From positions 1 through 64,000 of the forward strand of contig QHWB01000033.1 in the NCBI GenBank assembly GCA_003222395.1: a DNA stretch of 64,000 nt. Direction: 5' to 3'. Numbering within the stretch: position 1 is the stretch's first letter; every line of letters begins with the position of its first letter. The position numbers and the translations under genes are program-made. The DNA comes from Acidobacteriota bacterium. Its GTDB lineage: Bacteria > Acidobacteriota > Vicinamibacteria > Vicinamibacterales > CAVVIG01. The notes beneath the pieces are model-generated. The model saw only the letters and a program-made list of their open reading frames with translations, was not told the origin of the DNA and did not search any database. Of this stretch, positions 1-9,174 are shown one piece after another.

Positions 1-1192
1 TCAACGATACGCAGACGCCATGGCGCGCGTCCACACGCAGTTCCCAGACGATGCGGACATCGCGTCGTTTTATGCGCTCGCGCTCCTTGGTACCGCGTCG
101 CGCAGCCTGATCGGCAACATGGACGCGCACGATCGCGCGCTCGCCGGCAGCGAGACGCAGCGGCGAGTCGCCGCCGTGCTGCAGCGCGTGCTCGCATCGC
201 ATCCGAATCATCCCGGCGCGCTTCATTACCTGATTCACGACTACGACGATCCGGATCACGCGCGCCTCGCGCTCGCCGCCGCGCGCGCGTACGCGAAGAT
301 CGCCTCCGCGTCGTCTCACGCGCGGCACATGCCGGCGCACGTCTTCCTGCAGCTCGGTTTCTGGCGCGACGCGGCTGCATCCGATCGCGCCGCGTACGCG
401 GCGTCCAACGATTGGATCGAGCGGAAACAGCTCGGTCCTGCGATGCGCAATTACCACGCGCTCGAGTGGCTGCAGTACGAGCTGCTGCAGCTCGGGCGCT
501 ACCGCGAGGCGGCATCCCTCATCGACGATCTGAAATGGGTCGTCGACGCGAAGGGGCCACTGCCCTTGCTCAGCGACTGGTCGTCCATGCGAGGCCGCTT
601 CGTCGTCGAGACGCGGCGCTGGAAAGATTTGGCGGGCGAGGACAATTTCGGCAACGTCGACGATCTGTTTGCGATCGGCGTCAGCACGGCCCGAACCGGA
701 GCGCTCGATCGCGCGGAGCGCGTCCGCCAGACGCTCGCCGGGCGGGCGGCCGCCGAGCAGGAAGGCGATCTGCGGCCGGCGATTGCGATCATGGAGCGCC
801 AGGTTGCGGGGTTGATTGCGCTTGGCAGCGGACGGCGCGACGAAGCGATCGCGATCCTGCGTTCGGCAGCGGATTCCGAGGTGCGCCTGCCCGCGCCACT
901 CGGCCTGCCACAGCCCGTCAAGCCGGCGCCGGAACTGCTCGGAGAAGTGCTGCTCGAAGCCGGCCGGCCAGCCGACGCGCAGAAGGCGTTCGAGCAGGCG
1001 CTCCGGCGCAACGCGAACCGGTCATTGTCGGTGCTCGGTCTCGCGCGCGCGGCCGTCGCGCTCGGGCAACCCCTCGCAGCGCGCAAACAGTATCAGCAGC
1101 TGCTCGCGAATTTCGATCGGGCGGATTCGGATCTGCCGGAGGTGAAAGAGGCTCGCGCAGCCGTGCGGGCATCGCCTGGAAGGCGGCCCTGA
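1..1192 (+). CDS. TPR-repeat protein, 5'-truncated by the window edge
   Basis: The reading frame is open from base 2, so the first ATG visible (position 20) is probably internal and the real start lies upstream. The roughly 396 visible residues are helix-turn-helix repeats of TPR character. They include a histidine-rich segment, HPGALHYLIHDYDDPDHA, followed by SSHARHMPAHVF, a pattern I associate with secreted or cytosolic TPR proteins of Acidobacteriota; that is recall, not a search. The C-terminal third has two clearer TPR units (around AGRPADAQKAFEQAL and LGQPLAARKQYQQLL). No catalytic domain is visible. The stop codon lies inside the first hairpin of a convergent terminator. Function is unknown; protein-protein scaffolding is the usual role of such repeats. 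Confidence 0.8.
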   Translation, partial: QRYADAMARVHTQFPDDADIASFYALALLGTASRSLIGNMDAHDRALAGSETQRRVAAVLQRVLASHPNHPGALHYLIHDYDDPDHARLALAAARAYAKIASASSHARHMPAHVFLQLGFWRDAAASDRAAYAASNDWIERKQLGPAMRNYHALEWLQYELLQLGRYREAASLIDDLKWVVDAKGPLPLLSDWSSMRGRFVVETRRWKDLAGEDNFGNVDDLFAIGVSTARTGALDRAERVRQTLAGRAAAEQEGDLRPAIAIMERQVAGLIALGSGRRDEAIAILRSAADSEVRLPAPLGLPQPVKPAPELLGEVLLEAGRPADAQKAFEQALRRNANRSLSVLGLARAAVALGQPLAARKQYQQLLANFDRADSDLPEVKEARAAVRASPGRRP

Positions 1193-1280
1193 AAGGGCCG
1201 CCCCACCAAGCGTCTGAGACGTTCCGGCGCAAGAATCGCTATAGCCACGATTGCAGGTGGCGCGGGCCTTTCAGGCCCGC
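1182..1280. terminator. Paired hairpins between convergent genes
   Basis: Two perfect hairpins sit between the TPR gene (+) and the TonB receptor (-). The first is 1182-1202, with a 9-bp stem ggcggccct/agggccgcc and a 3-nt loop. The second is 1262-1280, with an 8-bp stem gcgggcct/aggcccgc. Neither is followed by a strong T run, so they may be Rho-independent-like or simply REP-type palindromes. Their position between two converging stop codons supports bidirectional termination. Both stems share the CCTGAAAGG/CCTTTCAGG core also seen at 5541-5651. Confidence 0.55.
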
Positions 1281-1285
1281 GATCC

Positions 1286-4200
1286 TCAGAATCGGTACCT
1301 GAAACTCAACTGCCAGATCCTCATGAATCCGGCCTGCGTGCTGATGCGGCCGAATGCCGAGGAGTCGATCGACGTCGAGTCAATCCCGTTGAACTTCGCC
1401 GTGTTCGTCAGGTTGAGAATCTCGAATCGAATCTCTCCCGACTGGTTCCCCGTCAACCGCGTCGCCTTCGACACGACCAGGTCGATGTTCTTCCGGAACT
1501 GATAGCGCGCGCTGCCATCAGTGCGCGGCGCGTTGCCGTACTGTCCGACGCCAGGATTCGCGAACGCGCCGGCGTTGAAGTACTTGGCGTCCGGGTTGAC
1601 CGTCGTCGCGACGCGTTCGTCGTCGCTGCCGGAAGTATTGGGATCGCCGACGAGGTTTGGCCGCTGGCGGCCGCCGAACAAGCCAAGGTTAGCGTCGGAC
1701 GCGCCTCCGCTCATCACCTCGTTCAGCGGCGCGCCGCTCACGAGCTCGACGACCGCTGATGCCGTCCATCCGCCCCCGAGCAGGTAGGCCATGCTGTTCC
1801 GGTTCATCGGCGCGGGGATGTTCACGATGGGCGCCAGAATGATTCGGTGCGGTGAGTCATAGACGCTGTACGAGTACTCGGCCGCCAGGTCGTAGTTGTT
1901 CTGCGGTCCGTTGAAGCGGCTCGAGTAGGTGTTGCTCTCGCCCCACTGATTGTCTTTCGAGACGCTGTACGTGTAGCTCAACCGGCCGCCCCACGTACCT
2001 GCGCCGACCCGCTTGTCGAGTTCTACCGACAGTGCGTTGTACTGCCGCTTCGAACCGGCCGTCGACTCGTGCATCAACACGTTGCCGAACTCGGGGAACG
2101 GCCGCAGCAGCTGGCCACGCTGAATCGTCGGCGAGGTGCCGAGTTCGCCGGCCTGGGCGATCCCGAAGAACGGGTTCGGGATCGACTGACGGAGCGCGCC
2201 CGCGTCCCATCCGGAGCCGAGCGGGAACATCTGGCGAGCGAGCGCCGGGTCGATCTGATTGATGTTGATCGAGCAGTCGTTCGTGCCGCAGAAGCTGATG
2301 TCGCGCCCGGTGGCGCCGATGTACCCGATCGTGACGGCCATGTGGCCTGGGAGCTCGCGCTGGATGTCGGCCGAGTACTGGTGAACCTTCGGGTTTCCTT
2401 TGTTCTGATCGACAAAGTCGACCTGTCCGCCGACGCCGGTCAAAAGGCCAAGCGAGCTTCCGATCGGCGCTTGCAGTCCGGACGGGTATGGGTTGTCGAG
2501 CACCGTTAGCGGCACTTCGCTTTCCGCGGATGACTGATTGAGCGACGTCGATCGCGCGAACCCGATCTGCCCGTGCTGGGACGTGTTGTAATTCCACGGC
2601 GCCCAGTACAGTCCATACCCGCCGCGAAGCACGGTGTTCGCGTCGATCGCGTACGTCGCGCCGACGCGCGGCGCCGGCTTGATCTTCTTCGGATTGCCTT
2701 GCTCGGTCGGTGCGCCGTTCACGCCGGCGTAGATCAAGCCGCCTTTGAGTGTGCGGCCGGCGAGCAAGCCGGTTTTCGGAACGAACGCGTCGATGGGGTT
2801 CGTGACGTTCTGATCGAACGCGACCGTCTGTTGGTTGTCGACTTCGCGCAACCCGTCCTCGTGTTCGAGGCGGATGCCGTAGTTCAGCGTGAACTTGGAC
2901 GTGACGCGCCAGTCGTCCTGAACGTAACCGCCCCAGTACCGCGTATACCATTCGCCAAGACCAGGGTTGGCCGGAGCGGATCCCGTGAATGGCAAGCCTA
3001 ACAGGAGGCTTGCGATCGGGTCACCGCCGACGCCATTCCGACTGGTGAACCGCCTGTCGAACTGGAAACATCCACCGAGCGCCGGCTCTTCATTCGGGCA
3101 CTCACTTGCGGTGGACAGCGACACGCCAAGTTTTCTGAAGTCGGCGCCGATTTTTACGCTGTGGCTGCCGAACAGCTTGGTCAATGCGCCGTTGATCGCG
3201 TACGGACCCTTCCAGCGAACCGGAATTCCGCCCCAGCCGCCGACGCTCTCCACATCGCCGTCGGGGAAGGAAATCGACGGGAATGTATCTTTCCCTCCCG
3301 GACCGAGGGCGTTCACGTAGGTCGGACTGAACCCCAGCGACTGAATTCCCGGTGTGAACGCCTGCTTGTCGCATGAGTCCTGCCACGTCGTCCAGCCGTA
3401 TCGCAGCGTCAGAACGGTGGTGTTGTTCAACACGTTCGTGTTGTTGAAGACGAGCACGTGCGGTCGCCGCCGCAGCGGGCCGAACCACTGATCCTGATCG
3501 GCCATGAACAGCTTGTCCGGCTTCATGATCGTGCTGCCCGGCTCGTCGGTCTTGTTGTAGATGTAAAGACCGCTCAGCGACCACTTGTCGGTGAACTTGT
3601 GCTCGGCCTTCCACGTGTACATCCCTGCCTTGTCGACGATGAACGCGGTGCCGTTCGCATTGGTGTTGTAGTCTTCGTTCTGGGCCATGGGCCCCTGGAT
3701 TGTGTCAGTCGGCCAGATCTTGAGAATGTTCAGACCGGTCTGACTCACCGCCGGGTGACTCAACGGGATGATGGCGCCGGTGAACTCGCCGTTGGTCGCG
3801 ATCGAGCCCGTACCCGTTGCCAGGCAGCGGGAGTTCGGCACGCCGCCGCGGCACCACGGATTGAAGAGCAGCACGGGCACGCGGGCTATGGTGGTGTGGG
3901 AGAAGTCGCCGTTGCGCTGATTCGCCGTCGGCCAGACTTCCGACTCGTTGCGCGTCGTGCCCGATCGATATCCTTCGGTGGCGAACCAGAAAAACGTCCG
4001 GTCCTTGACGATCGGTCCGCCGATGCCGCCGCCGTACAAGCGGTAGTACGCGTCGGAAAGGCCGGTCTCCTTCTTACTGAGACCGGCTTTCTCATTGAAG
4101 AAATTCTCCGACTGTCCCCAGACGGGCCGCGTCTGGTAGAAGCCGCTGCCGTGATAATTATTTGTGCCAGACTTCGCGGTGACGTTGAACACACCGCCGC

Positions 4201-4903
4201 CGGTCCGCCCCATCTCGGCGTCGTAAGTGTGGACCTGGACCTTCACTTCTTCGAGCGCCTCGATGGTCGGGTTCAGCACGGCGCGGCCGCGCAATTCCGT
4301 GATGGGAACACCATCGATCAAGTAGTTGTTCGCGCGGATCCCTCCGCCTCCAAGCGACAGGCGCGAGGCGTTCGTCTGGTCCTGCTGCCTGTTGAACTGC
4401 GGATCGCCGACCGGCATGACGGTCGGGACCGTGACGCCGATCATGAACGCGTTTCTGCCGGGCGCGGGAAGCGCTTCGAGCGCTTCGCGGTCGAGCGACG
4501 CCGCGTGCGACGCGTTGGCGGTGTTGATGAGCGGCGACTGACCGGTGACCGTAATCGACTCTTCGAGTGCGCCAACCTGCAGAACGACGTCGAGCGTGAT
4601 GAACTGCTGCGTTCCGACGGTCAGCCCCTTCGATTCGTATGTCTTGTATCCCGTCAGCTGAGTCTTCAGCGTGTACGTGCCGGGTGGCACCGCCGGGAAG
4701 TTGTATTGCCCCACCTCGTTCGTGACGGTGTCGCGAGAGATGTTCGTCGCTTCGTTCGTCAGCGTCACCGTCACGCCCGGAATGACGCCGTTGGGATCCC
4801 GCACCTCGCCGCGAACACCGCCCGTGAACTGTTGTGCGCTGACCGATGCTGCCGCTGCTGCCAGAAGTACCGCGCTCAGAAGAACGCCGGCAAGACGCCT
4901 CAT
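1286..4903 (-). CDS. TonB-dependent receptor, Oar-like, with N-terminal carboxypeptidase regulatory-like domain
   Basis: 1205 residues, starting at an ATG with GGGAGG about 5 nt upstream. Residues 1-23 are a signal peptide ending in an alanine-rich SVSAQ cleavage site. Residues about 25-110 form a carboxypeptidase regulatory-like beta-sandwich (GEVRDPNGVIPGVTVTLTNE, then GTYTLKTQLTGYKTYE). A plug-like region follows (SPLINTANAS, LPAPGRNAFM), then a long outer-membrane barrel ending in an aromatic C-terminus (SFRYRF) typical of BAM substrates. Acidobacteriota carry many such receptors, presumed to import oligosaccharides, peptides or other large ligands with TonB energy. No ligand can be read from the sequence. 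It stands alone, without a SusD partner, and a second, frameshifted member lies at 17497-20533. Confidence 0.93.
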   Translation of the reverse strand: MRRLAGVLLSAVLLAAAAASVSAQQFTGGVRGEVRDPNGVIPGVTVTLTNEATNISRDTVTNEVGQYNFPAVPPGTYTLKTQLTGYKTYESKGLTVGTQQFITLDVVLQVGALEESITVTGQSPLINTANASHAASLDREALEALPAPGRNAFMIGVTVPTVMPVGDPQFNRQQDQTNASRLSLGGGGIRANNYLIDGVPITELRGRAVLNPTIEALEEVKVQVHTYDAEMGRTGGGVFNVTAKSGTNNYHGSGFYQTRPVWGQSENFFNEKAGLSKKETGLSDAYYRLYGGGIGGPIVKDRTFFWFATEGYRSGTTRNESEVWPTANQRNGDFSHTTIARVPVLLFNPWCRGGVPNSRCLATGTGSIATNGEFTGAIIPLSHPAVSQTGLNILKIWPTDTIQGPMAQNEDYNTNANGTAFIVDKAGMYTWKAEHKFTDKWSLSGLYIYNKTDEPGSTIMKPDKLFMADQDQWFGPLRRRPHVLVFNNTNVLNNTTVLTLRYGWTTWQDSCDKQAFTPGIQSLGFSPTYVNALGPGGKDTFPSISFPDGDVESVGGWGGIPVRWKGPYAINGALTKLFGSHSVKIGADFRKLGVSLSTASECPNEEPALGGCFQFDRRFTSRNGVGGDPIASLLLGLPFTGSAPANPGLGEWYTRYWGGYVQDDWRVTSKFTLNYGIRLEHEDGLREVDNQQTVAFDQNVTNPIDAFVPKTGLLAGRTLKGGLIYAGVNGAPTEQGNPKKIKPAPRVGATYAIDANTVLRGGYGLYWAPWNYNTSQHGQIGFARSTSLNQSSAESEVPLTVLDNPYPSGLQAPIGSSLGLLTGVGGQVDFVDQNKGNPKVHQYSADIQRELPGHMAVTIGYIGATGRDISFCGTNDCSININQIDPALARQMFPLGSGWDAGALRQSIPNPFFGIAQAGELGTSPTIQRGQLLRPFPEFGNVLMHESTAGSKRQYNALSVELDKRVGAGTWGGRLSYTYSVSKDNQWGESNTYSSRFNGPQNNYDLAAEYSYSVYDSPHRIILAPIVNIPAPMNRNSMAYLLGGGWTASAVVELVSGAPLNEVMSGGASDANLGLFGGRQRPNLVGDPNTSGSDDERVATTVNPDAKYFNAGAFANPGVGQYGNAPRTDGSARYQFRKNIDLVVSKATRLTGNQSGEIRFEILNLTNTAKFNGIDSTSIDSSAFGRISTQAGFMRIWQLSFRYRF

Positions 4904-5073
4904 AGTTCCCTCCCCGACGAAAAGGTCACCAGGACACGATCGTGCGAACAGATATCAAAGCAACAGGTATGTCAAGATGCGGGGCGATTCTAGGGGCAGC
5001 GGCGGGGCGGGCGCAACCGACAATTCACGGGAAATGGAGGCTTCGGACGAAACCTCCATTCCTGTGGATTTCT

Positions 5074-5517
5074 TTAGTTTCCGTTCTTCTTCGACTCGAA
5101 CTTGATCCCCTTGAGGATCATCGCTTCCTTCGGCAGCTCGGTCGTTCCCGTAGGAAACTTGTTCGCCTCGAGCAGGAACGCGAGGATGTCGGCGTTCTGC
5201 TGACCGCTCAGGCTGCCGGGCGCGTTCTGCGGCATCGAGATTCGTATCCGCTCGAAGAGATCGCCGACGCTCAGACCGTTCCAGTCGGCCTGGAAATCGC
5301 CGCCGACCAGCGGCGGCGCCATCTCGCCGCCCGTCAGCTCCGGCCCGTGGCACGACGCGCACGCGTCGGAGTACAGCTGCTTGCCGCGCTCGGACTGTTC
5401 GTGCGTGTAGATGCCGTCCCACACCGATTTGTCCTGCGCGTGGATCGGCACGGTCGCGCGAAGCACGAAGACCATTGCGAGAGGAATCAACGCGATCGCT
5501 GCAAACTTAAGCTTCAT
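5074..5517 (-). CDS. Secreted monohaem cytochrome c
   Basis: 147 residues with an N-terminal signal peptide (cleavage near VPIHAQ). One CxxCH haem site (CASCH, about residue 56) is followed by GPELTGGEMAPPLVGGDF. A likely distal Met ligand is in ISMPQNAPG. This is a class I cytochrome c fold of the kind often encoded next to PQQ dehydrogenases, and the next gene on the same strand (5673-7895) is one. It is therefore the likely electron acceptor of that dehydrogenase, passing electrons to a terminal oxidase. The pairing is inferred from neighbourhood. The 155-bp gap between the two genes is filled by an inverted and tandem repeat, so co-transcription is not certain. Confidence 0.92.
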   Translation of the reverse strand: MKLKFAAIALIPLAMVFVLRATVPIHAQDKSVWDGIYTHEQSERGKQLYSDACASCHGPELTGGEMAPPLVGGDFQADWNGLSVGDLFERIRISMPQNAPGSLSGQQNADILAFLLEANKFPTGTTELPKEAMILKGIKFESKKNGN

Positions 5518-5540
5518 GGCTCTCCATTGTACAAAACCGC

Positions 5541-5651
5541 TCGCCTGAAAGGCTCGCGCTACGCGGTATTTGTAACGCCCTACCGGTGTTTGTAACGCCC
5601 TACCGGTTTTGTAGCGCCCTACCGGTTTTGTAGCGCGAGGCTTTCAGCCGA
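5541..5651. repeat. Inverted repeat enclosing a ~19-20-bp tandem array
   Basis: Arms 5541-5562 and 5630-5651 are inverted copies matching at 20 of 22 positions. Between them lie about three tandem units of about 19-20 bp with the core TTTGTAACGCCCTACCGGT (5569-5588, 5589-5607, 5608-5626; the last reads GTAGC rather than GTAAC). The whole intergenic space between cytochrome c and the PQQ dehydrogenase is essentially this element. The arms resemble the CCTGAAAGG palindromes at 1182-1280. Confidence 0.8.
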
Positions 5652-5672
5652 GCGTTCCAGTTCAGCCGACCC

Positions 5673-7895
5673 TCATCGCAGTTGACTCGTCGGGCGTGTT
5701 TCCCCGCCCGGCAGCGCGAACGACAGGTACTCGCCCGAGTACGCGCCGCCGCTCACCGCGACGACGATGTACTGACGGCCGTCCGGACCTTTGTAGGTCA
5801 TCGGCGAACCGCTCTGCTGCGCCGGCATCCACATCGCACCGACTTCGGCGCCCGTGTCCTTGTTGTACGCGCGCAGCATCGCGCCGCGCGGATGCTCCGG
5901 CGTCGTCGTCACCTGCGGATCGCCGAGCACGACGAGTGTTTTCGTGACGAGAAGGCCGACGCTCCCCTGCTGACCCGTCTTGGGAATGTTGAGCCCTTTG
6001 AGCGCCGGATGATTGCGAACGACGTCGGGCGTGTCGCCGTGCGGTACCTGCCACTTCAGCTCGCCCTTGTCGAGATCGATCGCGTTCAGTACGCCGTACG
6101 GCGGTTTGAGCAGCGGCAGTCCCTGCACCGTCAAGCCACCGCCGCCGCCCTGTGGAGGCGTCTGACCACCGCGTCCACCCGCGGCGGGCGTTGGCTGCGC
6201 CGCCTGCCCTGAGCCTGTAGAAGGGCGTCCGCCGCGCGCTTCCTGCTGCGCCGTTTCGACCTGACGCTGCAGCGCGCCGCCGCGCAGCGGTGAATCGGCC
6301 GCGCTGCCGAAGCCCGGACCTTCGCGCTCGACGAACGGCTGTCCTGCTGTGCCTGCGACGTACCGGATGTCCGAGAATCCAGCCGGCGGCTCCACGAGTC
6401 CGATCGGCGCGACACCCGTGTTCGCGGCTTGCGCGTAGACGACGTGCGTTTCCGGATCGGCGCCGGCGCCCGGCCAGTTCGTGCCGCCGCCGGTCGTCCC
6501 GATCGTCAACGCGGCGATCGGACCTTCTGTCTTACTGACGACGCCCGGCAGGAACATCGGACCGAGCCGGTACCGCGACACGAGCTGCTTCGCCTGCTCG
6601 TTCAGTTCCGGCGTGAAGTTGATCAACTCATCAACCGTGACCGCCTGGCGCGCGTACGCCGGCGGCTTGGTCGGGAACGGCTGCGTCGGCGACGTCTTCT
6701 CCATCGGCACGTCGCTCTGCGGGACCGGTTTTTCTTCGATCGGCCACACCGGCTGTCCCGTGATGCGATCGAACACGTAGAGAAACGCTTCCTTGCTCGG
6801 CTGTGCGACGGCTTTGATCGCCTTGCCGTTCACCGTGATGTCCATGAGGATTGGCGCAGACGACAGGTCGTAGTCCCAGATCGGATGATGCGCGACCTGG
6901 AAGTGCCACTTGCGCTGTCCCGTCTTCACGTCGACACAGACGAGGCTGTCGCCGAACAGATTGTTGCCCGGACGATGGCCGCCGTAGAAATCCGACGTCG
7001 GATCTTCGACCGGCAGATACACGAGGCCGGCGTCTTCGTCAGCAGTCATCTGCGTCCACACACCGGTGTTGCCGTTGATCGCCCACGACTCGTTCTCCCA
7101 GGTGTCGTTTCCGAATTCGCCGGGACGCGGAATCGTGTTGAACGTCCACAGCAGCTTCCCGGTCTTCACATCGAACGCGCGGACGAGCCCCTTCGTGTTG
7201 TTGTGCGTCTTCACCGTCATCCCTTCCTTGAACGAAGAGCCGACGACGACGACGTCCTTGACGACGAGCGGCGTCGAGTGAAGACCGATCTCGCCTTGCT
7301 CCAGATCGATCTGCTGTCCCTTGCCGAACACGGCGCCTCTCTTCAAATCGACGAGCCCGCCCTCGCCGAACGACTGCACCATCGAGCCGTTCTTCGCGTT
7401 CAGCTCGATGAGGCGGTAGCCGGTCGTCACGTAGACGATGCGCTCGTCGCCTTTGCCGTCGGTCCAGTACGCGACGCCGCGGCCTGAGAGCTGGCGCGGC
7501 GCGATGGCGGCGCGATTTCCCTCGCGGTAGCTGTGCGACCAGATCAGCTCGCCCGTTTTTCCGTCGAGTGCGATCACCGATCGACGCGTGCCGGCCGTCG
7601 TGTAGAGCACGCCGTTGATGGCGAGCGGCGTCCCTTCGAGCTTGTACTCGGGACGCGTGCCGAGGTTGTCGGTCTTGAAACGCCACGCCACTTCGAGGTT
7701 CTTGAAGTTGCCCGCGTTGATTTGATCGAGCGGCGAGTACTTCGTCCCGCGAATATCCGCGGTGTAGTACGGCCAGTCGCCGTTCTTCGTGCTCGGCACC
7801 GGACGCGGCTGACCCGCCGTCGTCGCGGTCCAGAGCACCACTCCGGTCGCGACGACAGCTAGCGCCGGCGCGAGACGTTTCACCCAGTTGTGCAT
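5673..7895 (-). CDS. PQQ-dependent dehydrogenase (quinoprotein glucose/alcohol dehydrogenase family)
   Basis: About 740 residues. I chose the ATG at 7895, not the upstream in-frame start at 7952, because GGAG lies 9 nt before it and the protein then begins directly with a signal peptide (NWVKRLAPALAVVATGVV). The body is a run of beta-propeller blades with PQQ-type W-motifs such as GKTGELIWSHSY, VKTGKLLWTFNT, VKTGQRKWHFQ and DKGELKWQVPHGD. It also has the family hallmarks DWPYYTADIRGTKYSPLDQI, VAHHPIWDYDLSSAP and GGGTNWPGAG. It should oxidise an alcohol or sugar in the periplasm and hand electrons to a cytochrome c, probably the 5074-5517 product. A glycine/proline-rich insertion near residues 565-600 contains STGSGQA, encoded by a small mobile-looking repeat. 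No PQQ biosynthesis genes are in the window. Confidence 0.93.
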   Translation of the reverse strand: MHNWVKRLAPALAVVATGVVLWTATTAGQPRPVPSTKNGDWPYYTADIRGTKYSPLDQINAGNFKNLEVAWRFKTDNLGTRPEYKLEGTPLAINGVLYTTAGTRRSVIALDGKTGELIWSHSYREGNRAAIAPRQLSGRGVAYWTDGKGDERIVYVTTGYRLIELNAKNGSMVQSFGEGGLVDLKRGAVFGKGQQIDLEQGEIGLHSTPLVVKDVVVVGSSFKEGMTVKTHNNTKGLVRAFDVKTGKLLWTFNTIPRPGEFGNDTWENESWAINGNTGVWTQMTADEDAGLVYLPVEDPTSDFYGGHRPGNNLFGDSLVCVDVKTGQRKWHFQVAHHPIWDYDLSSAPILMDITVNGKAIKAVAQPSKEAFLYVFDRITGQPVWPIEEKPVPQSDVPMEKTSPTQPFPTKPPAYARQAVTVDELINFTPELNEQAKQLVSRYRLGPMFLPGVVSKTEGPIAALTIGTTGGGTNWPGAGADPETHVVYAQAANTGVAPIGLVEPPAGFSDIRYVAGTAGQPFVEREGPGFGSAADSPLRGGALQRQVETAQQEARGGRPSTGSGQAAQPTPAAGGRGGQTPPQGGGGGLTVQGLPLLKPPYGVLNAIDLDKGELKWQVPHGDTPDVVRNHPALKGLNIPKTGQQGSVGLLVTKTLVVLGDPQVTTTPEHPRGAMLRAYNKDTGAEVGAMWMPAQQSGSPMTYKGPDGRQYIVVAVSGGAYSGEYLSFALPGGETRPTSQLR
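6205..6226. repeat. Small palindrome-type repeat embedded in the PQQ dehydrogenase gene
   Basis: The + strand reads tgccctgagcctgtagaagg followed by gc. This is one base different from CCCTGAGCCTGTCGAAGGG, a motif I recognise as dispersed in many Acidobacteriota and related metagenome genomes. Here it encodes STGSGQ inside a low-complexity Gly/Pro-rich insertion of the enzyme. Confidence 0.55.
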
Positions 7896-7976
7896 ATTGG
7901 CTGTCTCCACAAACGAAGAACGCAGAGACCGCGGAGCGATCTCTGCGTTCAAGATTCCCTGGCTGACTTCTGGCTT

Positions 7977-9161
7977 CTACGCTGCCGCAGTCGAGGTCTT
8001 CTTACCGAGCACTTCGCCGAACACCTGGACCGCCTTCTGCATTTCGGCCATCGTGCCGAGTGTGATGCGGGCGTGGGTCTTCTCGAACGGCGGGAAGTCG
8101 CGCGCAACGAGGACGCCCTTGGCGCGACAGGCCTCGCGGAATTCCTTCGCCGGCGTGCCGATGTCGACGAACATGAAGTTCGCCTGGCCGTCGGTCGGCT
8201 TCATGCCGCGATCCTTGAACCACTTGGTCACGAAGTCGCGGACCTGCTTGTTGCGATTCCGCTCGTTCGTGGTGAAGCTGGCGTCCTGCTGAATCGCCAC
8301 GGTGGCAGCCGACATCCCGAACAGGTTGAGCGATCCGGTGCCGCCAGACGCGGTCCACATGCGCAGCTTCTTGATCGTCTCCGGATGCGCGATGGCGTAG
8401 CCCTGGCGCAGGCCGGCCATTCCGTACGCCTTCGAGAAGGTGCGCGCGACGATCACCTGCGGGTGCTCGATGGCGAACGGCACGTGCGTCTCGTGATCCG
8501 GATCGGTCACGTAGTCGAAGTACGCCTCGTCGACGAGGACCGTCGTGTCGGGCGACGCGGCGATCAGCTTCGTGAGGAAGTCGCGGGTCGCCCTCGCGCC
8601 GACGTACGTCGCCGTCGGGTTGTTCGGGTTGCAGTAGAACACGAGCCCCGCGCCTTTCGCCGCGTTGAGCATCATGTCCAAATCGATCTTGAACTCCGAA
8701 TTGAGCTTCACGCCGACGACCTTGTTGCCAATCAGTTCGGCGTAGCCGGCGCACTCTTCGTAGGTCGGAATCGTGCCGACCAGCGGTTTGGTCTTGGCCG
8801 TGAAGACCTGCGTGGCGGCGCGGAGGACTTCGGTGGATCCTTCGCTGAGGAGCACGTTCTCGGTCTTCACCTTGAAGTGGCCGGCGATCGCGTCCGTGAG
8901 GTCGCCCATCTGACCCGAGTAGCGGCCCGGCTTCTTGCCGCCCTCGAGCAGCGTGCGCAGCGAGTCGAGCACTCTCTGCCCCGGTCCGACCGGGTTCTCG
9001 TTGCTCGCGATGCAGATGACGCCGCGCTCGACGGCCTGCAGATCCGGTTCGATGGCCGACCAGATGGCGTTCTCGCGGCCCCGGCCCCAGATCTGGCTCG
9101 TGAGGGCCGCGCCGGCGCCAATCCCGACAGTCTGAACGAAGTGACGTCGTGACAGTGTCAT
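7977..9161 (-). CDS. Tat-exported histidinol-phosphate aminotransferase-like PLP enzyme (copy 1)
   Basis: 394 residues. The start at 9161 has AGGAGGAG about 7 nt upstream and begins the protein with a twin-arginine signal, SRRHFVQTVG; the frame is open further upstream but reads as shadow of the preceding gene. Fold type I aminotransferase of the HisC/class I-II family: the N-terminal IASNENPVGPG segment, NPNNPTATY, DEAYFDY, the PLP-lysine site SKAYGMAGLRQGY and the C-terminal RITLGT arginine motif are all present. HisC normally works in the cytosol on histidinol phosphate; a Tat signal suggests a periplasmic or membrane-bound enzyme of unknown substrate. It lies 13 bp downstream of a close paralogue and is probably in the same transcript. 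Confidence 0.9.
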   Translation of the reverse strand: MTLSRRHFVQTVGIGAGAALTSQIWGRGRENAIWSAIEPDLQAVERGVICIASNENPVGPGQRVLDSLRTLLEGGKKPGRYSGQMGDLTDAIAGHFKVKTENVLLSEGSTEVLRAATQVFTAKTKPLVGTIPTYEECAGYAELIGNKVVGVKLNSEFKIDLDMMLNAAKGAGLVFYCNPNNPTATYVGARATRDFLTKLIAASPDTTVLVDEAYFDYVTDPDHETHVPFAIEHPQVIVARTFSKAYGMAGLRQGYAIAHPETIKKLRMWTASGGTGSLNLFGMSAATVAIQQDASFTTNERNRNKQVRDFVTKWFKDRGMKPTDGQANFMFVDIGTPAKEFREACRAKGVLVARDFPPFEKTHARITLGTMAEMQKAVQVFGEVLGKKTSTAAA

Positions 9162-9174
9162 GGCTCGACTCCTC

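Noticed and set aside
5569-5626. Tandem ~19-mers as a CRISPR or iteron origin
   Set aside because: No spacers, no replication gene and no AT-rich melting region; better seen as repeat-family sequence.
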